Source: Rhodococcus jostii RHA1 (GTDB lineage: Bacteria; Actinomycetota; Actinomycetes; Mycobacteriales; Mycobacteriaceae). From it: 64,000 nucleotides of DNA. This document shows positions 41,864 to 51,111 of this stretch, one piece after another (the first letter of the stretch is position 1; each line of letters begins with the position of its first letter). A model generated the notes under the pieces. It had not been told where the DNA came from. It made no database searches and saw only the letters and a program-made list of their open reading frames with translations. Both the position numbers and the translations under genes were made by a program. The stretch is taken from assembly GCF_000014565.1 (NCBI RefSeq), contig NC_008268.1, positions 1,860,001 through 1,924,000 of the forward strand, written 5' to 3'.

Positions 41864-42714
41864 CGTCCGATCTCGGTGCGCACGGCCAGCAGTTCCGGGA
41901 AGAACGTCAGGTCCAGCGCCTTTTGCAGGAATCCCACTCCGCTGGACCCTCCCGTTCCGGATTTCATGCCGATGGTCCGCAGCACCGTGCGCATGTGGCG
42001 GAAGCGCCACAGCTGAAAGTTCTCCTCGAGGTCGACGAACTCCTCGAAGGCCTCGTAGACGGCCCAGTGTTCGTCGTGGTTCTCGTAGACGAACTTGATC
42101 AGGGGCAGCAGGTCCTCGTTCAGCGTGTAGGCGGCGGTCACGTCGCGGTCCAGCGCGGAGGCCGGCACGTCGTACCCCAGCCGCGACAGGCACTGCCAGA
42201 ACGCGTCGTACAGGCTCGGCTCGGCGAGGAGCCGTCCGAGCAGGTCGTGGGCGGCGGGATCGGCCTCGAACACCGCAAGCATTCCGGCGTTCTTGTTGCC
42301 GAGCACGAACTCGACGGCGCGGTACTGGTAGGACTGGAACCCGGACGAATTGCCGAGGAACCGGCGGAACTCCGAGTACTCGGTGGGGGTCAGCGTGGCC
42401 AGGACCGACCACTGTTCGGTCAGCGTCTTCTGGATGTGCTTGACGCGCGCCACGCACTTGAGCGCCCTGCCGATGTCGTCCTCGTCGAAAGCAGCTCGGG
42501 CCGCGAGTGTTTCGTGCAGGACGAGCTTCAGCCAGAGTTCGGTGGTCTGGTGCTGGATGATGAACAGCAGTTCGTCGTGATGCTCCGGGCGGCTCACCGG
42601 TTTCTGCGCGCTCAGCAGGGTGTCGAGGTCGAGGTACGAGGCGTAGCTCATCCGCTCGCTGAAGTCGGTGACGATGTCTTTCTCGATGGCTCTGGTGTTG
42701 GCCTGCACGCCCAT
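41860..42714 (-). CDS. kynA: Tryptophan 2,3-dioxygenase
   Basis: A 284-residue heme dioxygenase that opens the tryptophan ring to N-formylkynurenine. Recognised by MSYASYLDLDTLLSAQKP, HHDELLFIIQHQTTELWLKL (split at 20: HHDELLFIIQHQTTELWLKL) and the proximal-His segment RFRHMRTVLRTIGMKSGTGG. I chose the ATG at 42714, seven bases after GAGG, over a GTG at 42726. First gene of the kynA-kynU-paaX-like operon. The formamidase step is not in the operon but is probably encoded at 45262. Confidence 0.95.
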   Translation of the reverse strand: MGVQANTRAIEKDIVTDFSERMSYASYLDLDTLLSAQKPVSRPEHHDELLFIIQHQTTELWLKLVLHETLAARAAFDEDDIGRALKCVARVKHIQKTLTEQWSVLATLTPTEYSEFRRFLGNSSGFQSYQYRAVEFVLGNKNAGMLAVFEADPAAHDLLGRLLAEPSLYDAFWQCLSRLGYDVPASALDRDVTAAYTLNEDLLPLIKFVYENHDEHWAVYEAFEEFVDLEENFQLWRFRHMRTVLRTIGMKSGTGGSSGVGFLQKALDLTFFPELLAVRTEIGR

Positions 42715-42766
42715 GACCGTCCTCACTGCTGGTGTTCGAGTACCGGGCTCCCGAACCCCATATTAC

Positions 42767-42795
42767 ATAATCGTGGCGACCGCTACAGTTGTCGA
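42767..42795 (-). promoter_or_regulatory. Candidate kyn operon promoter
   Basis: On the minus strand TCGACA (42795-42790), 17 bases and GATTAT (42772-42767), about 53 bases before the kynA start. The following AT-rich stretch is unusual for this genome. Confidence 0.5.
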
Positions 42796-42859
42796 ATACG
42801 CGCCACCCCGGGTGCCACACCGGTAGATCCATCGGTACCGCTGGCGCTCCCGGCAGACC

Positions 42860-43693
42860 TCACGCCAACTCGGCTGCCCAGTCGGCGAAGCTCTGCCAGC
42901 CCACCTCGGGGTAGAGCCGGCGCAGTTCGCCGATCTTCGCGTCGTACCCCGTGTCGGCGAGGAAGCGGAACATAGCGCGCATGTCCGGCGACGCGATGGC
43001 GTCCGCGTCGGACGAATGGGCACGTACCGGCGTGCCCAGTACCTCACCGAGCACCTCGGCCATTCGACGTGGCGTCGGATCATCCGACGCCAGGTCGATT
43101 CGTGTCCGGGAAAATCGGTCCGGATCGTCGAACACGAGGGCGACGAACCGACCGAGGTCTCGCCGCGACAACTGCTGCAACGGGGTATCGACTGGCAGAG
43201 GCAGATCGAGTCGGCCATGGCGGATGCCGTCGAGTCCACCGAGCAGGTTGTCATAGAAGTAGGTCGGCCCGACGATCGTGTACGAGACCGAGGATTCTCG
43301 CAGCAACGACTCGGTCGCAGCCTTCGTGTCGAAATGTGGGACCCCGGTGCTCTTGTCCGCGTCGGCCACCGAAGAAAACACCACGTGTGGAACACCGGAA
43401 TCACTGAACGCGCCGACGAGCGCGGCACCCTGAGCGATCTCCGCCTCCGGGCCGTCCTCGAACGGCGTCGTCATGGCGAACACGCCCGCACACCCATCGA
43501 CAGCAGACGCGATCGCCGCCCGATCGGTAATATCGGCCACGGCAATCTCGACGCCTCGTAGGCGCAATGCATCTGAGCGAGAAGAGCTTCGACGGACAAG
43601 CGCGCGGACCTCACGCCCTCGTTCGAGCAGCGCGTCGACGACAGCGCCTCCTTGACCACCCGTCGCTCCGACGACTGCATACGGCTCACTCAT
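42860..43693 (-). CDS. NmrA-like NAD(P)-binding protein
   Basis: A 277-residue Rossmann-fold protein of the NmrA/atypical SDR type. The nucleotide motif is VVGATGGQGGAVVDALL; the next segments (REVRALVRRSSS, VFAMTTPFEDG, VVFSSVADADKSTGVPHFDTK shortened to VVFSSVADADKSTGVPHFD) fit the NmrA family, which includes redox-sensing regulators and quinone or phenylcoumaran reductase-like enzymes. Function unknown. The ATG at 43693 was chosen over a GTG two codons upstream because of spacing to GAGAGG. Confidence 0.82.
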   Translation of the reverse strand: MSEPYAVVGATGGQGGAVVDALLERGREVRALVRRSSSRSDALRLRGVEIAVADITDRAAIASAVDGCAGVFAMTTPFEDGPEAEIAQGAALVGAFSDSGVPHVVFSSVADADKSTGVPHFDTKAATESLLRESSVSYTIVGPTYFYDNLLGGLDGIRHGRLDLPLPVDTPLQQLSRRDLGRFVALVFDDPDRFSRTRIDLASDDPTPRRMAEVLGEVLGTPVRAHSSDADAIASPDMRAMFRFLADTGYDAKIGELRRLYPEVGWQSFADWAAELA

Positions 43694-43837
43694 GGGCACA
43701 ACACCTCTCCTTCTCGACCGCGCCAGCGTACTCGCAGGCTCCGTTCGCTCACCGTGACGTGTGCCCCCCTGTTCGCCGTCGTCAGGTGTGCAGGTGCTGC
43801 CGATGATTTCTCGGCCGTCACGGTGTCAGTATTTGGT

Positions 43838-44383
43838 ATGAGAACACTCGCGATCACCCAGAACATCACCCTCGACGGCTCCATCGAGATGCTCGGCGAC
43901 TGGTTCGACCCCGCGGACCAGGATCCACAGCTGCTGGAGGCGACCCGCCGTCAGTCCGAGCGCGCGGATGCGATGTTGCTGGGTCGGCAGACGTTCGAGG
44001 ACTTCCGCGGCTATTGGCCCCGACAGACCGACGACCGGACGGGGATTACCGACGAGCTGAACCAGATTCAGAAGTACGTCGTCTCCTCGACCATGGTCGA
44101 CCCCCAGTGGCGGAACTCGACCGTGCTCACGAGCGACTGGATCGCCCGGGTACAGGCCTTGAAGGGGCAGGAGGGCCGCGACATCGTGGTCACGGGCAGC
44201 ATCAAGCTGACCCATGCCCTGATCGAGTCCGGCCTGGTCGACGAGTACCGGCTGTTCGTGTACCCCGTCGTCCAAGGTCGGGGACGAAGGCTGTTCCCCG
44301 ACGGGTACGAGATGCCGAGGCTGCAGCTGGTGGAGGCCCGCGGCTTCCAGAACGGCGTCTCTCTGCTGCACTACACCGTCTGA
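43838..44383 (+). CDS. Dihydrofolate reductase family protein (RibD C-terminal type)
   Basis: A 181-residue protein of the RibD-C/YwjB type, resembling dihydrofolate reductase in fold. N-terminal LAITQNITLDGSIE, the LLGRQTFEDFRGYWP segment and the VVTGSIKLTHALIESGLVDE segment are typical. Members bind NADPH; few have known roles and they are generally not true DHFRs. No ribosome-binding site is visible before the ATG, so a very short leader is possible. Divergent from the NmrA-like gene. Confidence 0.83.
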   Translation: MRTLAITQNITLDGSIEMLGDWFDPADQDPQLLEATRRQSERADAMLLGRQTFEDFRGYWPRQTDDRTGITDELNQIQKYVVSSTMVDPQWRNSTVLTSDWIARVQALKGQEGRDIVVTGSIKLTHALIESGLVDEYRLFVYPVVQGRGRRLFPDGYEMPRLQLVEARGFQNGVSLLHYTV

Positions 44384-44439
44384 GGACGTCCACCCAGGGC
44401 CCTCGGCGGACGACGGTTTCCCAGCAGTCGATCCCGCCG

Positions 44440-44967
44440 CTACCGCTCCGCGTCAGCAGGAGCTGTGATCGTCGTGGTGGGCGTCGGTGTGGGTCTCTTC
44501 GTCCGCGTCGGTAGCTCTGGTGGTGGGGGCAGCATCCAGGTAGTGGTCGGCTCCGGCAAGCGTGTCACCGGGAGCACCTCGAAAGTCGTCTGCACCACCA
44601 TGGACGGGGTCGGCAGGCACCGCAGACCGGCCACCTGGAAACCGCGACTGCCGCGGTTCGGCACCGCCGCGCGGAAGTCGGCGACGCTGCCGACCTGACG
44701 GGTCTCGCCCAGGACACGATCGCCGAACTCCACCGCCCACGGCCCGCCACAGGTAGGAAGATTCGTCGCGTGATACTGGATGCGGTCGCCCGGCTGCCCG
44801 CGCGGCGGAGTGAGGACGAGGATCGGCCCGGCGGGATCGAGCATGCGCGTCGCTTCCCTGCCGGGTTCGCTCGACGCACCGCCGCCGGTGTGGACTGTGA
44901 GCAGGACAGCAACCGACCCGACGAATACCGTCGTCGCCAACCAGGGTGTCTGCCGCACCGGTCTCAC
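44440..44967 (-). CDS. Exported or membrane-anchored hypothetical protein with Pro/Thr-rich tail
   Basis: A 175-residue protein not recognised. A hydrophobic N-terminal segment (WLATTVFVGSVAVLLTV, about residues 9-25) suggests a signal peptide or anchor. The central part (about 45-130) has two Cys that may form a disulfide (LPTCGGPW and GLRCLPTP) and looks like a small beta domain. The tail (about 137-175) is rich in Pro, Thr and charged residues, a typical wall-spanning linker. GTG start with GAGGG nearby. The codon pattern and GC are like the neighbours. Confidence 0.6.
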   Translation of the reverse strand: MRPVRQTPWLATTVFVGSVAVLLTVHTGGGASSEPGREATRMLDPAGPILVLTPPRGQPGDRIQYHATNLPTCGGPWAVEFGDRVLGETRQVGSVADFRAAVPNRGSRGFQVAGLRCLPTPSMVVQTTFEVLPVTRLPEPTTTWMLPPPPELPTRTKRPTPTPTTTITAPADAER

Positions 44968-45261
44968 CTCGCACCCTCAATTATGCGGCTTCGCCACCCG
45001 TGCGCACCGACTCAGCGCGCATGTGATGAGCGACCACGCACACAGCTACCTCACCCACGACACGAACAGCCAGACACCCTCGGCGCACCCGGGGACACTC
45101 AGCGCATCTCACGGCGCCTTCGAGCACATCCGGGGGAGGGCCACACAACCGTAACGAGACCCGAATTACATTGCACCAGCACCACCGCCGCCAATCGGCG
45201 GTTGGCGCACGGATCTCGCGTGTCCTGGCCAGATGTCGTCACGGGTACGTACGGTGACCGG

Positions 45262-46443
45262 GTGAGCGAACCACCGCGCAGAGTCGACATCGTCTTCGCC
45301 CCCGGCGTGGTGGCGCACCGCGGAACCGCGGAGGAACTCGTGGGCCGGGCATTGGATGCGCGCGGCCTGACCGGTGAGTTGACGTTCGCCGCGGACACCG
45401 CCGGGCTGGAGCGGGCCGTGCGGTCGGCGGCGGGGCGAGGCGAGTTCATCGCCGTGCCCGGTGCCGGGGCCTCCTTCACCGCCCCGGCCGGCGGGGCGAT
45501 CCGCGTCGATCTCGGGGAGTGCGAGGCCGACCGCTCGCCGCGCACCCGGGTCCACATTCGGGGGCGCGGACTCGACGGACTCCGCTACGCCGTCGACAGC
45601 TGGTATCACCACCGCTTCCACCCCGCACGGATCGTCCACTACGGCGACCACCCCGATCAGCGAGTGGAACTGCGGATTCCGGGCGGCGACGGCCCCTTTC
45701 CCGTCGTCGTGCTGATCCACGGCGGATTCTGGCGTCCGCGTTGGGAGTCCGACCTGATGGACGCGCTGGCAGTCGACCTGACGGCCCGCGGGTACGTCAC
45801 CTGGAATGTCGAGTACCGGCGCGGCGCGGAGAATCGTTGGGCCGCAATGGCGTCCGATGTCGACGATGCCGTGCAGGCCGTCGCGACGGTGCCGGAGGCG
45901 GACCCGGAGCGGGTCGTGATCCTCGGCCATTCGGCCGGTGCTCAGCTCGCTCTCCGCGCCGCCGCCGACGCCGCGGCCGAGGACGCAGCGGTTCGTCCGG
46001 CGCTGGCCGTCAGCCTCGCCGGGGTGCTGAATCTGCGGCTCGCCGGCGAACGCCACCTCGGAGAGGGCGCGGTGGCGGATGCGGTCGGCGGCGACCGGGC
46101 CGGCGACCGGGCGACGTACGAACGGTCGTCACCGATCGAGCGACTGCCGCTGGGCACCGCCCAGCTGGTGGTGTGCGCCGTCGACGACGAGCCGGACATG
46201 CTGGAGATGAGCAGGGAGTACCACGACGCCGCCGCGGCGACACCCGACGACGTCGTGCGGATCGAGGGGCCCGGCGATCATTTCACCGTCATCGATCCGG
46301 AGAGTGAGATCTGGCGAAGGACCGCCGAGGCGATCGACGCCCGGATCAGACCTCGGACAACGTCGACTCCGCCGCCCGCAGCCCGGACCCGGCCCGGCCG
46401 CGGAGCAGATCCGCGCACCTCTCGGCCATCGTCATCACCGTGA
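45262..46443 (+). CDS. Kynurenine formamidase-like hydrolase with AroQ-like N-terminal domain
   Basis: 393 residues, GTG start. The C-terminal two-thirds (from about residue 140) is an alpha/beta hydrolase with HGGFW, the oxyanion motif of kynurenine formamidase, and the nucleophile GHSAGAQ. The first 125 or so residues resemble a degenerate type II dehydroquinase (AroQ) fold: a PGAGASFTAP segment where AroQ has NPGA, then VHIRGRGLDGLRYAV near the end. It lies 2.5 kb from kynA/kynU and would supply the missing N-formylkynurenine hydrolysis. The last 33 residues run antisense to the conserved end of the choline dehydrogenase gene (98-base overlap), suggesting loss of an earlier stop. Confidence 0.75.
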   Translation: MSEPPRRVDIVFAPGVVAHRGTAEELVGRALDARGLTGELTFAADTAGLERAVRSAAGRGEFIAVPGAGASFTAPAGGAIRVDLGECEADRSPRTRVHIRGRGLDGLRYAVDSWYHHRFHPARIVHYGDHPDQRVELRIPGGDGPFPVVVLIHGGFWRPRWESDLMDALAVDLTARGYVTWNVEYRRGAENRWAAMASDVDDAVQAVATVPEADPERVVILGHSAGAQLALRAAADAAAEDAAVRPALAVSLAGVLNLRLAGERHLGEGAVADAVGGDRAGDRATYERSSPIERLPLGTAQLVVCAVDDEPDMLEMSREYHDAAAATPDDVVRIEGPGDHFTVIDPESEIWRRTAEAIDARIRPRTTSTPPPAARTRPGRGADPRTSRPSSSP

Positions 46444-47968
46444 TGTTCGGGTTGACGTGCGGCAGTTTCGGCATCGCCGACGCGTCGACCACCCGCAGTC
46501 CTCGAACCCCCTTGACCCGCAGTTCCGGGTCGAGCACCGCCATCGGGTCGTCGACGGCGCCCATGCGGGCCGTGCCCGCGGGGTGATACACCGTGTTGTG
46601 GGTCTTGTGGATGTAGTCGAGGATCTCGGCGTCCGTCACCGCGTCGGGTCCCGGCGCCAGTTCGCGGGCAATCCAACCGCGTAGCGCCTTCTGCTCGGCG
46701 ATCGTGCGGGCCAGCTTCACCCCGGACAGCATCACCCGGTCGTCGTGGCCCTCACTGTCGGTGAAGTATCGGGGGTCGACCTTCGCGCGGTCACGGAAGT
46801 CCCGCGACCGCAGCCGGACCGTTCCGCGGGAGCGGCCCTGAGTGACGTTGGGTGTCAGGCAGAATCCGTTGTCGGTGGTCGGGTAACCCCACCGCAGGGT
46901 GTTCATGTCGAACGGGACGCTGCCGTAGTGCATCATCAGGTCCGGATGGTTCAGCCCCTCCCGGGTGGTCGCGAACAGTCCGATCTCCCACCACTGCGTC
47001 GATTCGGTGACCATCGGCTGGGACGCCTCCCAGAACACGAGGCCCTCGACGTGATCGTCGAGGTTCGATCCGACACCGGGCGAGTCGACGCGCACGGGGA
47101 TCCCGAACTCCGCGAGGTGCTCCGCCGGACCGATACCCGACAGCATCAGGAGCTTCGGTGTGTCGATGGCCCCGGCCGTCACCACCACCTCCCGTCGCGC
47201 CGACACCGTGTCGTAGCCGGTGAGATCGGGACGCTGGTACCGGACGCCCGTCGCCGTCTGCTGCTCGTCGAACAGGATCTCACTCACCCAGCAGCCGGTC
47301 CGGACCTCCAGGTTGGGCCGGGTCCCGAGGATCGGGTGCAGGTAGGCGTGCGACGACGACATCCGGGTGCCGTCCTCGGACGCGTTGATCTGGAACCATC
47401 CGGCGCCGTTGAGCACCGTTCCGCCGCGGTTGAAGGCGACCGTCGGCAGCCCTACCGCGGCGGCGGCGTCGAGAACCGCTCGGCCGCACGGGTCGTTCGG
47501 CGGGACGTCCCGCAGCCGCACGGGCCCGCTGCGGCCGTGCCCGTCGCCGGGGGCGTCGTTGCTCTCCAGCCGGCTGACGTACGGGAGGATGTCGCGCGCA
47601 CCCCAACCCGACGCCCCCATCGCCTCCCAGTCGTCGAGTGCCTCGGCAGGCGGCCAGAATGCGATACACGAGTTGTGGGACGAGCAGCCACCGAGGACCT
47701 TGGCCCGGGCGTGCCGCATGAAGCTGTTGCCCTTCTCCTGCGGCTCGACGGGATAGTCCCAGTCGTACCCGGAGTCGAGCAGATGCATCCACTGCGACAG
47801 CTCGAGGATCGCCCGGTCCCCGACGTCGGACGGGCCCGCCTCGAGCAGGCACACCGTCACCGACGGGTCTTCGCTGAGACGTGCCGCGAGAGCGCAGCCC
47901 GCGCTGCCACCGCCCGCGATCACGTAGTCGAATTCCCCTGCAGTGCTCTTCGATTCGCCGTCGGTCAT
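46346..47968 (-). CDS. betA: GMC oxidoreductase, probable choline dehydrogenase
   Basis: A 540-residue FAD enzyme of the GMC family. The N-terminal FAD motif is YVIAGGGSAGCALAARLSED; the second GMC signature (VVTAGAIDTPKLLMLSGIGP) and the C-terminal catalytic region (YHPAGTARMGAVDDP, HVNPNITVM with the active-site Asn/His) are present. Choline dehydrogenases oxidise choline to betaine aldehyde. Operon context with betaine aldehyde dehydrogenase and transporters supports this, although another alcohol is not excluded. The start overlaps the APC transporter stop by four bases. Confidence 0.85.
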   Translation of the reverse strand: MTDGESKSTAGEFDYVIAGGGSAGCALAARLSEDPSVTVCLLEAGPSDVGDRAILELSQWMHLLDSGYDWDYPVEPQEKGNSFMRHARAKVLGGCSSHNSCIAFWPPAEALDDWEAMGASGWGARDILPYVSRLESNDAPGDGHGRSGPVRLRDVPPNDPCGRAVLDAAAAVGLPTVAFNRGGTVLNGAGWFQINASEDGTRMSSSHAYLHPILGTRPNLEVRTGCWVSEILFDEQQTATGVRYQRPDLTGYDTVSARREVVVTAGAIDTPKLLMLSGIGPAEHLAEFGIPVRVDSPGVGSNLDDHVEGLVFWEASQPMVTESTQWWEIGLFATTREGLNHPDLMMHYGSVPFDMNTLRWGYPTTDNGFCLTPNVTQGRSRGTVRLRSRDFRDRAKVDPRYFTDSEGHDDRVMLSGVKLARTIAEQKALRGWIARELAPGPDAVTDAEILDYIHKTHNTVYHPAGTARMGAVDDPMAVLDPELRVKGVRGLRVVDASAMPKLPHVNPNITVMTMAERCADLLRGRAGSGLRAAESTLSEV

Positions 47969-49533
47969 CGGGCGAGCTCCTTGTCGTTCGGTTCGGATTC
48001 CGGCGCGGGCGTTACCACCGCCGCGCAGTGTGACGTCAACGTTCCGATGTGGTGCCGGCCGGTGGTGAGGTACCACAACAGGCCGAACCCGAGGATGACG
48101 CCGATGTAGACGAAGGCGCCCCAGGTGTTGTACCACGGTTCGCCGTACACGGCCTCGCGCGGCCACGCGAGGTTGAGGGCCATCCCGATTCCCCAGACGA
48201 GTGCGACGAGGTTGACGGGCAGTCCCCATCTGCCCATCGTGAAGTAGCCGCCCTCCTTCAGGTCCCGCGGCGGCCACTCACCCCGCAGCCGCTTCTTCAG
48301 CATCGGCCCGGTGACCATCAGGTAGGCCAGGTAGATCATGATGATCGCGATCGACGTCAGCACGGTGAAGATGTGCGGCTGACCGATGTTGACCACCAGG
48401 ATCAGCGCGGCCACCACCCCGATGGTCACCGCAGGCACGACGGGTGTCCGCGTCCGCGGGTGGACCCGGGCGAGCCGCTCACCGAACGGGAGGGCGTTGT
48501 CGCGGGCCATGGCAAAGGTCAGCCGGATCGCGGCGGTGTGCACCGCCAGCGAGCAGACCGTCACCGCGATCACGATGCACACCAGGAAGATCGTGCCCAG
48601 CGGACCCCACATCACCTGCTCCACGATGTACTGCAGGCTGCCGTCCGACGCGCCGATCTTCGGGTCGTCGAGGTCGGGTGCCGCCATCACGGCGAACACG
48701 AGGATCGCGCCGCCGATCACGAACGAGGCGAGGATCGCGCGGAAGATCGCCTTGGGGGCCGTCCGTCGGGGTTCCACCGTCTCCTCGCCCAGTGAACTCG
48801 CGGTGTCGAAGCCGTACATCACGTAACCCGACGCGAGCGTCGCCACCAGGAACGCACCGAGGTATCCGCCGCTTTCGCCTGCGCCGTATCCGTGGGTGGA
48901 GAAGAACACCTGTGGGCCGCGGGTCATGTTGGCGGCGAGGATGATCGCGATCAGCACCGCCGCGATGATCTCGATGAACACCCCGGCGCTGTTGATCATC
49001 GCCATGAGACGGACACCGAGCGCGTTGACGACGGTGGTGAAGCCGATCATCACCGTCCCGAGAATGACGGCGTTGGTGGCGAAGTCGTGTTCTCCGGTGC
49101 CGTCACCGACGATCTGGAAGCCGCTCCACAGCCGCGGCAGGTTGAGCTGCAGCGCCAGCACAACGGCCGACAGGGTGACGATCGACGCGGTGAGCATCAG
49201 CCAGCCCGCGGACCACCCCACTATTCGGCTGCCGAGCGTCTTCGCCCAGTTGTACACGGAGCCGGCGATCGGATATTTTGCGGCCAACTCCATGAAGCAG
49301 AGCGCCACGGCGAGCTGGCCGACGAACACCAACGGCCACGACCACAGGTAGGCGGGGCCTGCGGTGCCGAATCCGAAGTAGAACAACTGGAAAGTGCCGG
49401 TCAGGATGGAGATGTAGCTGACGCCCGCGGCGAAGCTCGCGAACTTGCCGATACTGCGATCGAGGGACTCCTTGTAGCCGAATTCCTCGAGTCCACTGTC
49501 GTGATCGCCGGTCGTATTGTCGGTACTGGTCAT
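47965..49533 (-). CDS. APC-superfamily permease in the choline operon
   Basis: A 522-residue permease with about twelve membrane segments, closest to the amino acid/choline transporter group of APC proteins (EFGYKESLDRSIGKFASFAAG at the N-terminus, shortened here as EFGYKESLDRSIGKFASF; GFDTASSLGEETVEPRR after the central segments). It probably imports choline or a related quaternary amine. It is 57 bases after the aldehyde dehydrogenase gene and overlaps the choline dehydrogenase start. It may be the working transporter of the island, given that the BCCT gene nearby is broken. Confidence 0.85.
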   Translation of the reverse strand: MTSTDNTTGDHDSGLEEFGYKESLDRSIGKFASFAAGVSYISILTGTFQLFYFGFGTAGPAYLWSWPLVFVGQLAVALCFMELAAKYPIAGSVYNWAKTLGSRIVGWSAGWLMLTASIVTLSAVVLALQLNLPRLWSGFQIVGDGTGEHDFATNAVILGTVMIGFTTVVNALGVRLMAMINSAGVFIEIIAAVLIAIILAANMTRGPQVFFSTHGYGAGESGGYLGAFLVATLASGYVMYGFDTASSLGEETVEPRRTAPKAIFRAILASFVIGGAILVFAVMAAPDLDDPKIGASDGSLQYIVEQVMWGPLGTIFLVCIVIAVTVCSLAVHTAAIRLTFAMARDNALPFGERLARVHPRTRTPVVPAVTIGVVAALILVVNIGQPHIFTVLTSIAIIMIYLAYLMVTGPMLKKRLRGEWPPRDLKEGGYFTMGRWGLPVNLVALVWGIGMALNLAWPREAVYGEPWYNTWGAFVYIGVILGFGLLWYLTTGRHHIGTLTSHCAAVVTPAPESEPNDKELAR

Positions 49534-49590
49534 TCGATCACTTCCTGAGAAGGTGAGTAGGCCTGCTCGCGCGCCCCTGCCGGGAGCACG

Positions 49591-51111
49591 TCAGGTCGCG
49601 GTGAACCAACCCGCGAGAGGCGAGGTCGTGTTGTTCCAGATGTGTTTGACTTCCTGGTATTCGGAGAGCCCGGCGGGTCCGAGTTCGCGCCCGTTGCCGG
49701 ACTTCTTGAATCCGCCCCATTCCGCCGCCGCGGTGTAGTACCCGAAGTCGTTGAGCCACACCGTCCCGTGGCGCAGGCGGCGCACCACCCGTTCGCCGCG
49801 GGCGGCGTCCGACGTCCGGACTCCGGCGGCGAGGCCGTACTCGGTGTCGTTGCCGAGCCGGACCGCGTCCTCCTCGGTGGTGAACCTCTCGACCGTGAGA
49901 ATGGGCCCGAACGTTTCCTCCTGTACGATGCGCATGGACCGGTCGCAGTGGTCGAAGATGGTGGGCAGGTAGTAGCTGCCGCCGTCGAGCGCGGGATCGG
50001 CGGGCCGGGAACCACCCGTCCGGAGTGCCGCTCCCTCGGAGATACCTAGTGCCACATAGGCTTCGATCTTGTCGCGCTGCGCCGTCGACACGAGAGGTCC
50101 GGTCTCGGTGCCGGGATCGAGCCCGGGGCCGACGCGGATGGCCTCGGCGCGCGAGACGAGGGCGGCGACGAAGTCGTCGGCGATCGACTCCTCGACGATC
50201 AACCGCGTCCCGGCCGAGCACACCTGCCCCGAATGCAGGAAGACGCCGGTGAGCACCTGGTCGACCGACGACTCCCACTCGGCGTCCGCGAACACGATGT
50301 GCGGGTTCTTCCCGCCGAGTTCCACGGCGACCTTCGTGACGTGCTTCGCGGCCGTCCGCAGAATGGTGGTGCCGGTCGCGAGTCCACCGGTGAACGAGAT
50401 GAAGTCGACGTCACCGGTGTCGGTCAGCGCGGGTCCGAGGTCGGCGCCGCTCCCCTGCACCAGGTTGACGACACCGGCGGGCACACCCGCCTCCTCGATC
50501 AGCCGGGCGAACGCGATCGTGCTCAGTGGCGTGACTTCGCTGGGCTTGAGCACCATCGTGCAACCGGCGGCCAGTGCGGGTGCCACCTTCCAGGAAATCT
50601 GGAGCAGCGGGTAGTTCCACGGCGCGATGAGGACGCACACCCCGATCGGTTCGCGAACGACCCGGGAGACGACGGCGGGGTCACCCACGTCGACCACCCG
50701 GTCGCTGGAGACGAGGGCCAGCCGGGCGTAGTACCGGAATACCGAGACGACGTCGTCGATGTCGATTCGGCTCTCCACCAACGTCTTACCGGTGTTCAGC
50801 GTCTCGATACGCGCCAATTCCTCCTTGTCGCGCTCGAGCAGATCCGCGACACGCGACAGGAGCGACGACCGCACGGCGACCGCCGTCTCCGGCCAGTCCC
50901 CGGCGTCGAAGGCCGACCGGGCCGCCTGCACGGCTCGCGCCGCGTCTTCGGGCGACGCCTCGTCGACCGTGGCGATCACGTTCCCGGTTGCCGGGTCGAT
51001 GCAGTCGCGGGTGCGCCCCGACGTCGCCGCCACCCACTCCCCCGCGATGAAATTCACCTTCCCGAACAACCTCTGGACGCCCTGATCCGCGGATAGTGCC
51101 GTCATCTTCAT
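49591..51111 (-). CDS. betB: Betaine aldehyde dehydrogenase
   Basis: A 506-residue aldehyde dehydrogenase with Glu264 (VAVELGGKNP) and nucleophile Cys298 (SGQVCSAG). APWNYPLLQISWK binds NAD. The C-terminal HIWNNTTSPLAGWF tail resembles GbsA-type betaine aldehyde dehydrogenases. It oxidises betaine aldehyde to glycine betaine after choline dehydrogenase. The ATG overlaps the BCCT stop by four bases, so the deletion in that gene may disturb its translation through coupling. Confidence 0.87.
   Translation of the reverse strand: MKMTALSADQGVQRLFGKVNFIAGEWVAATSGRTRDCIDPATGNVIATVDEASPEDAARAVQAARSAFDAGDWPETAVAVRSSLLSRVADLLERDKEELARIETLNTGKTLVESRIDIDDVVSVFRYYARLALVSSDRVVDVGDPAVVSRVVREPIGVCVLIAPWNYPLLQISWKVAPALAAGCTMVLKPSEVTPLSTIAFARLIEEAGVPAGVVNLVQGSGADLGPALTDTGDVDFISFTGGLATGTTILRTAAKHVTKVAVELGGKNPHIVFADAEWESSVDQVLTGVFLHSGQVCSAGTRLIVEESIADDFVAALVSRAEAIRVGPGLDPGTETGPLVSTAQRDKIEAYVALGISEGAALRTGGSRPADPALDGGSYYLPTIFDHCDRSMRIVQEETFGPILTVERFTTEEDAVRLGNDTEYGLAAGVRTSDAARGERVVRRLRHGTVWLNDFGYYTAAAEWGGFKKSGNGRELGPAGLSEYQEVKHIWNNTTSPLAGWFTAT

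Noticed and set aside
39781..42726. A Rut- or paa-type phenylacetate cluster because of the PaaX gene
   Set aside because: The neighbours are clearly kynureninase and tryptophan dioxygenase; no paa catabolic genes are present.
44968..45261. Short plus-strand frames between the exported protein and the formamidase-like gene
   Set aside because: No ribosome-binding site, motif or composition supports coding.
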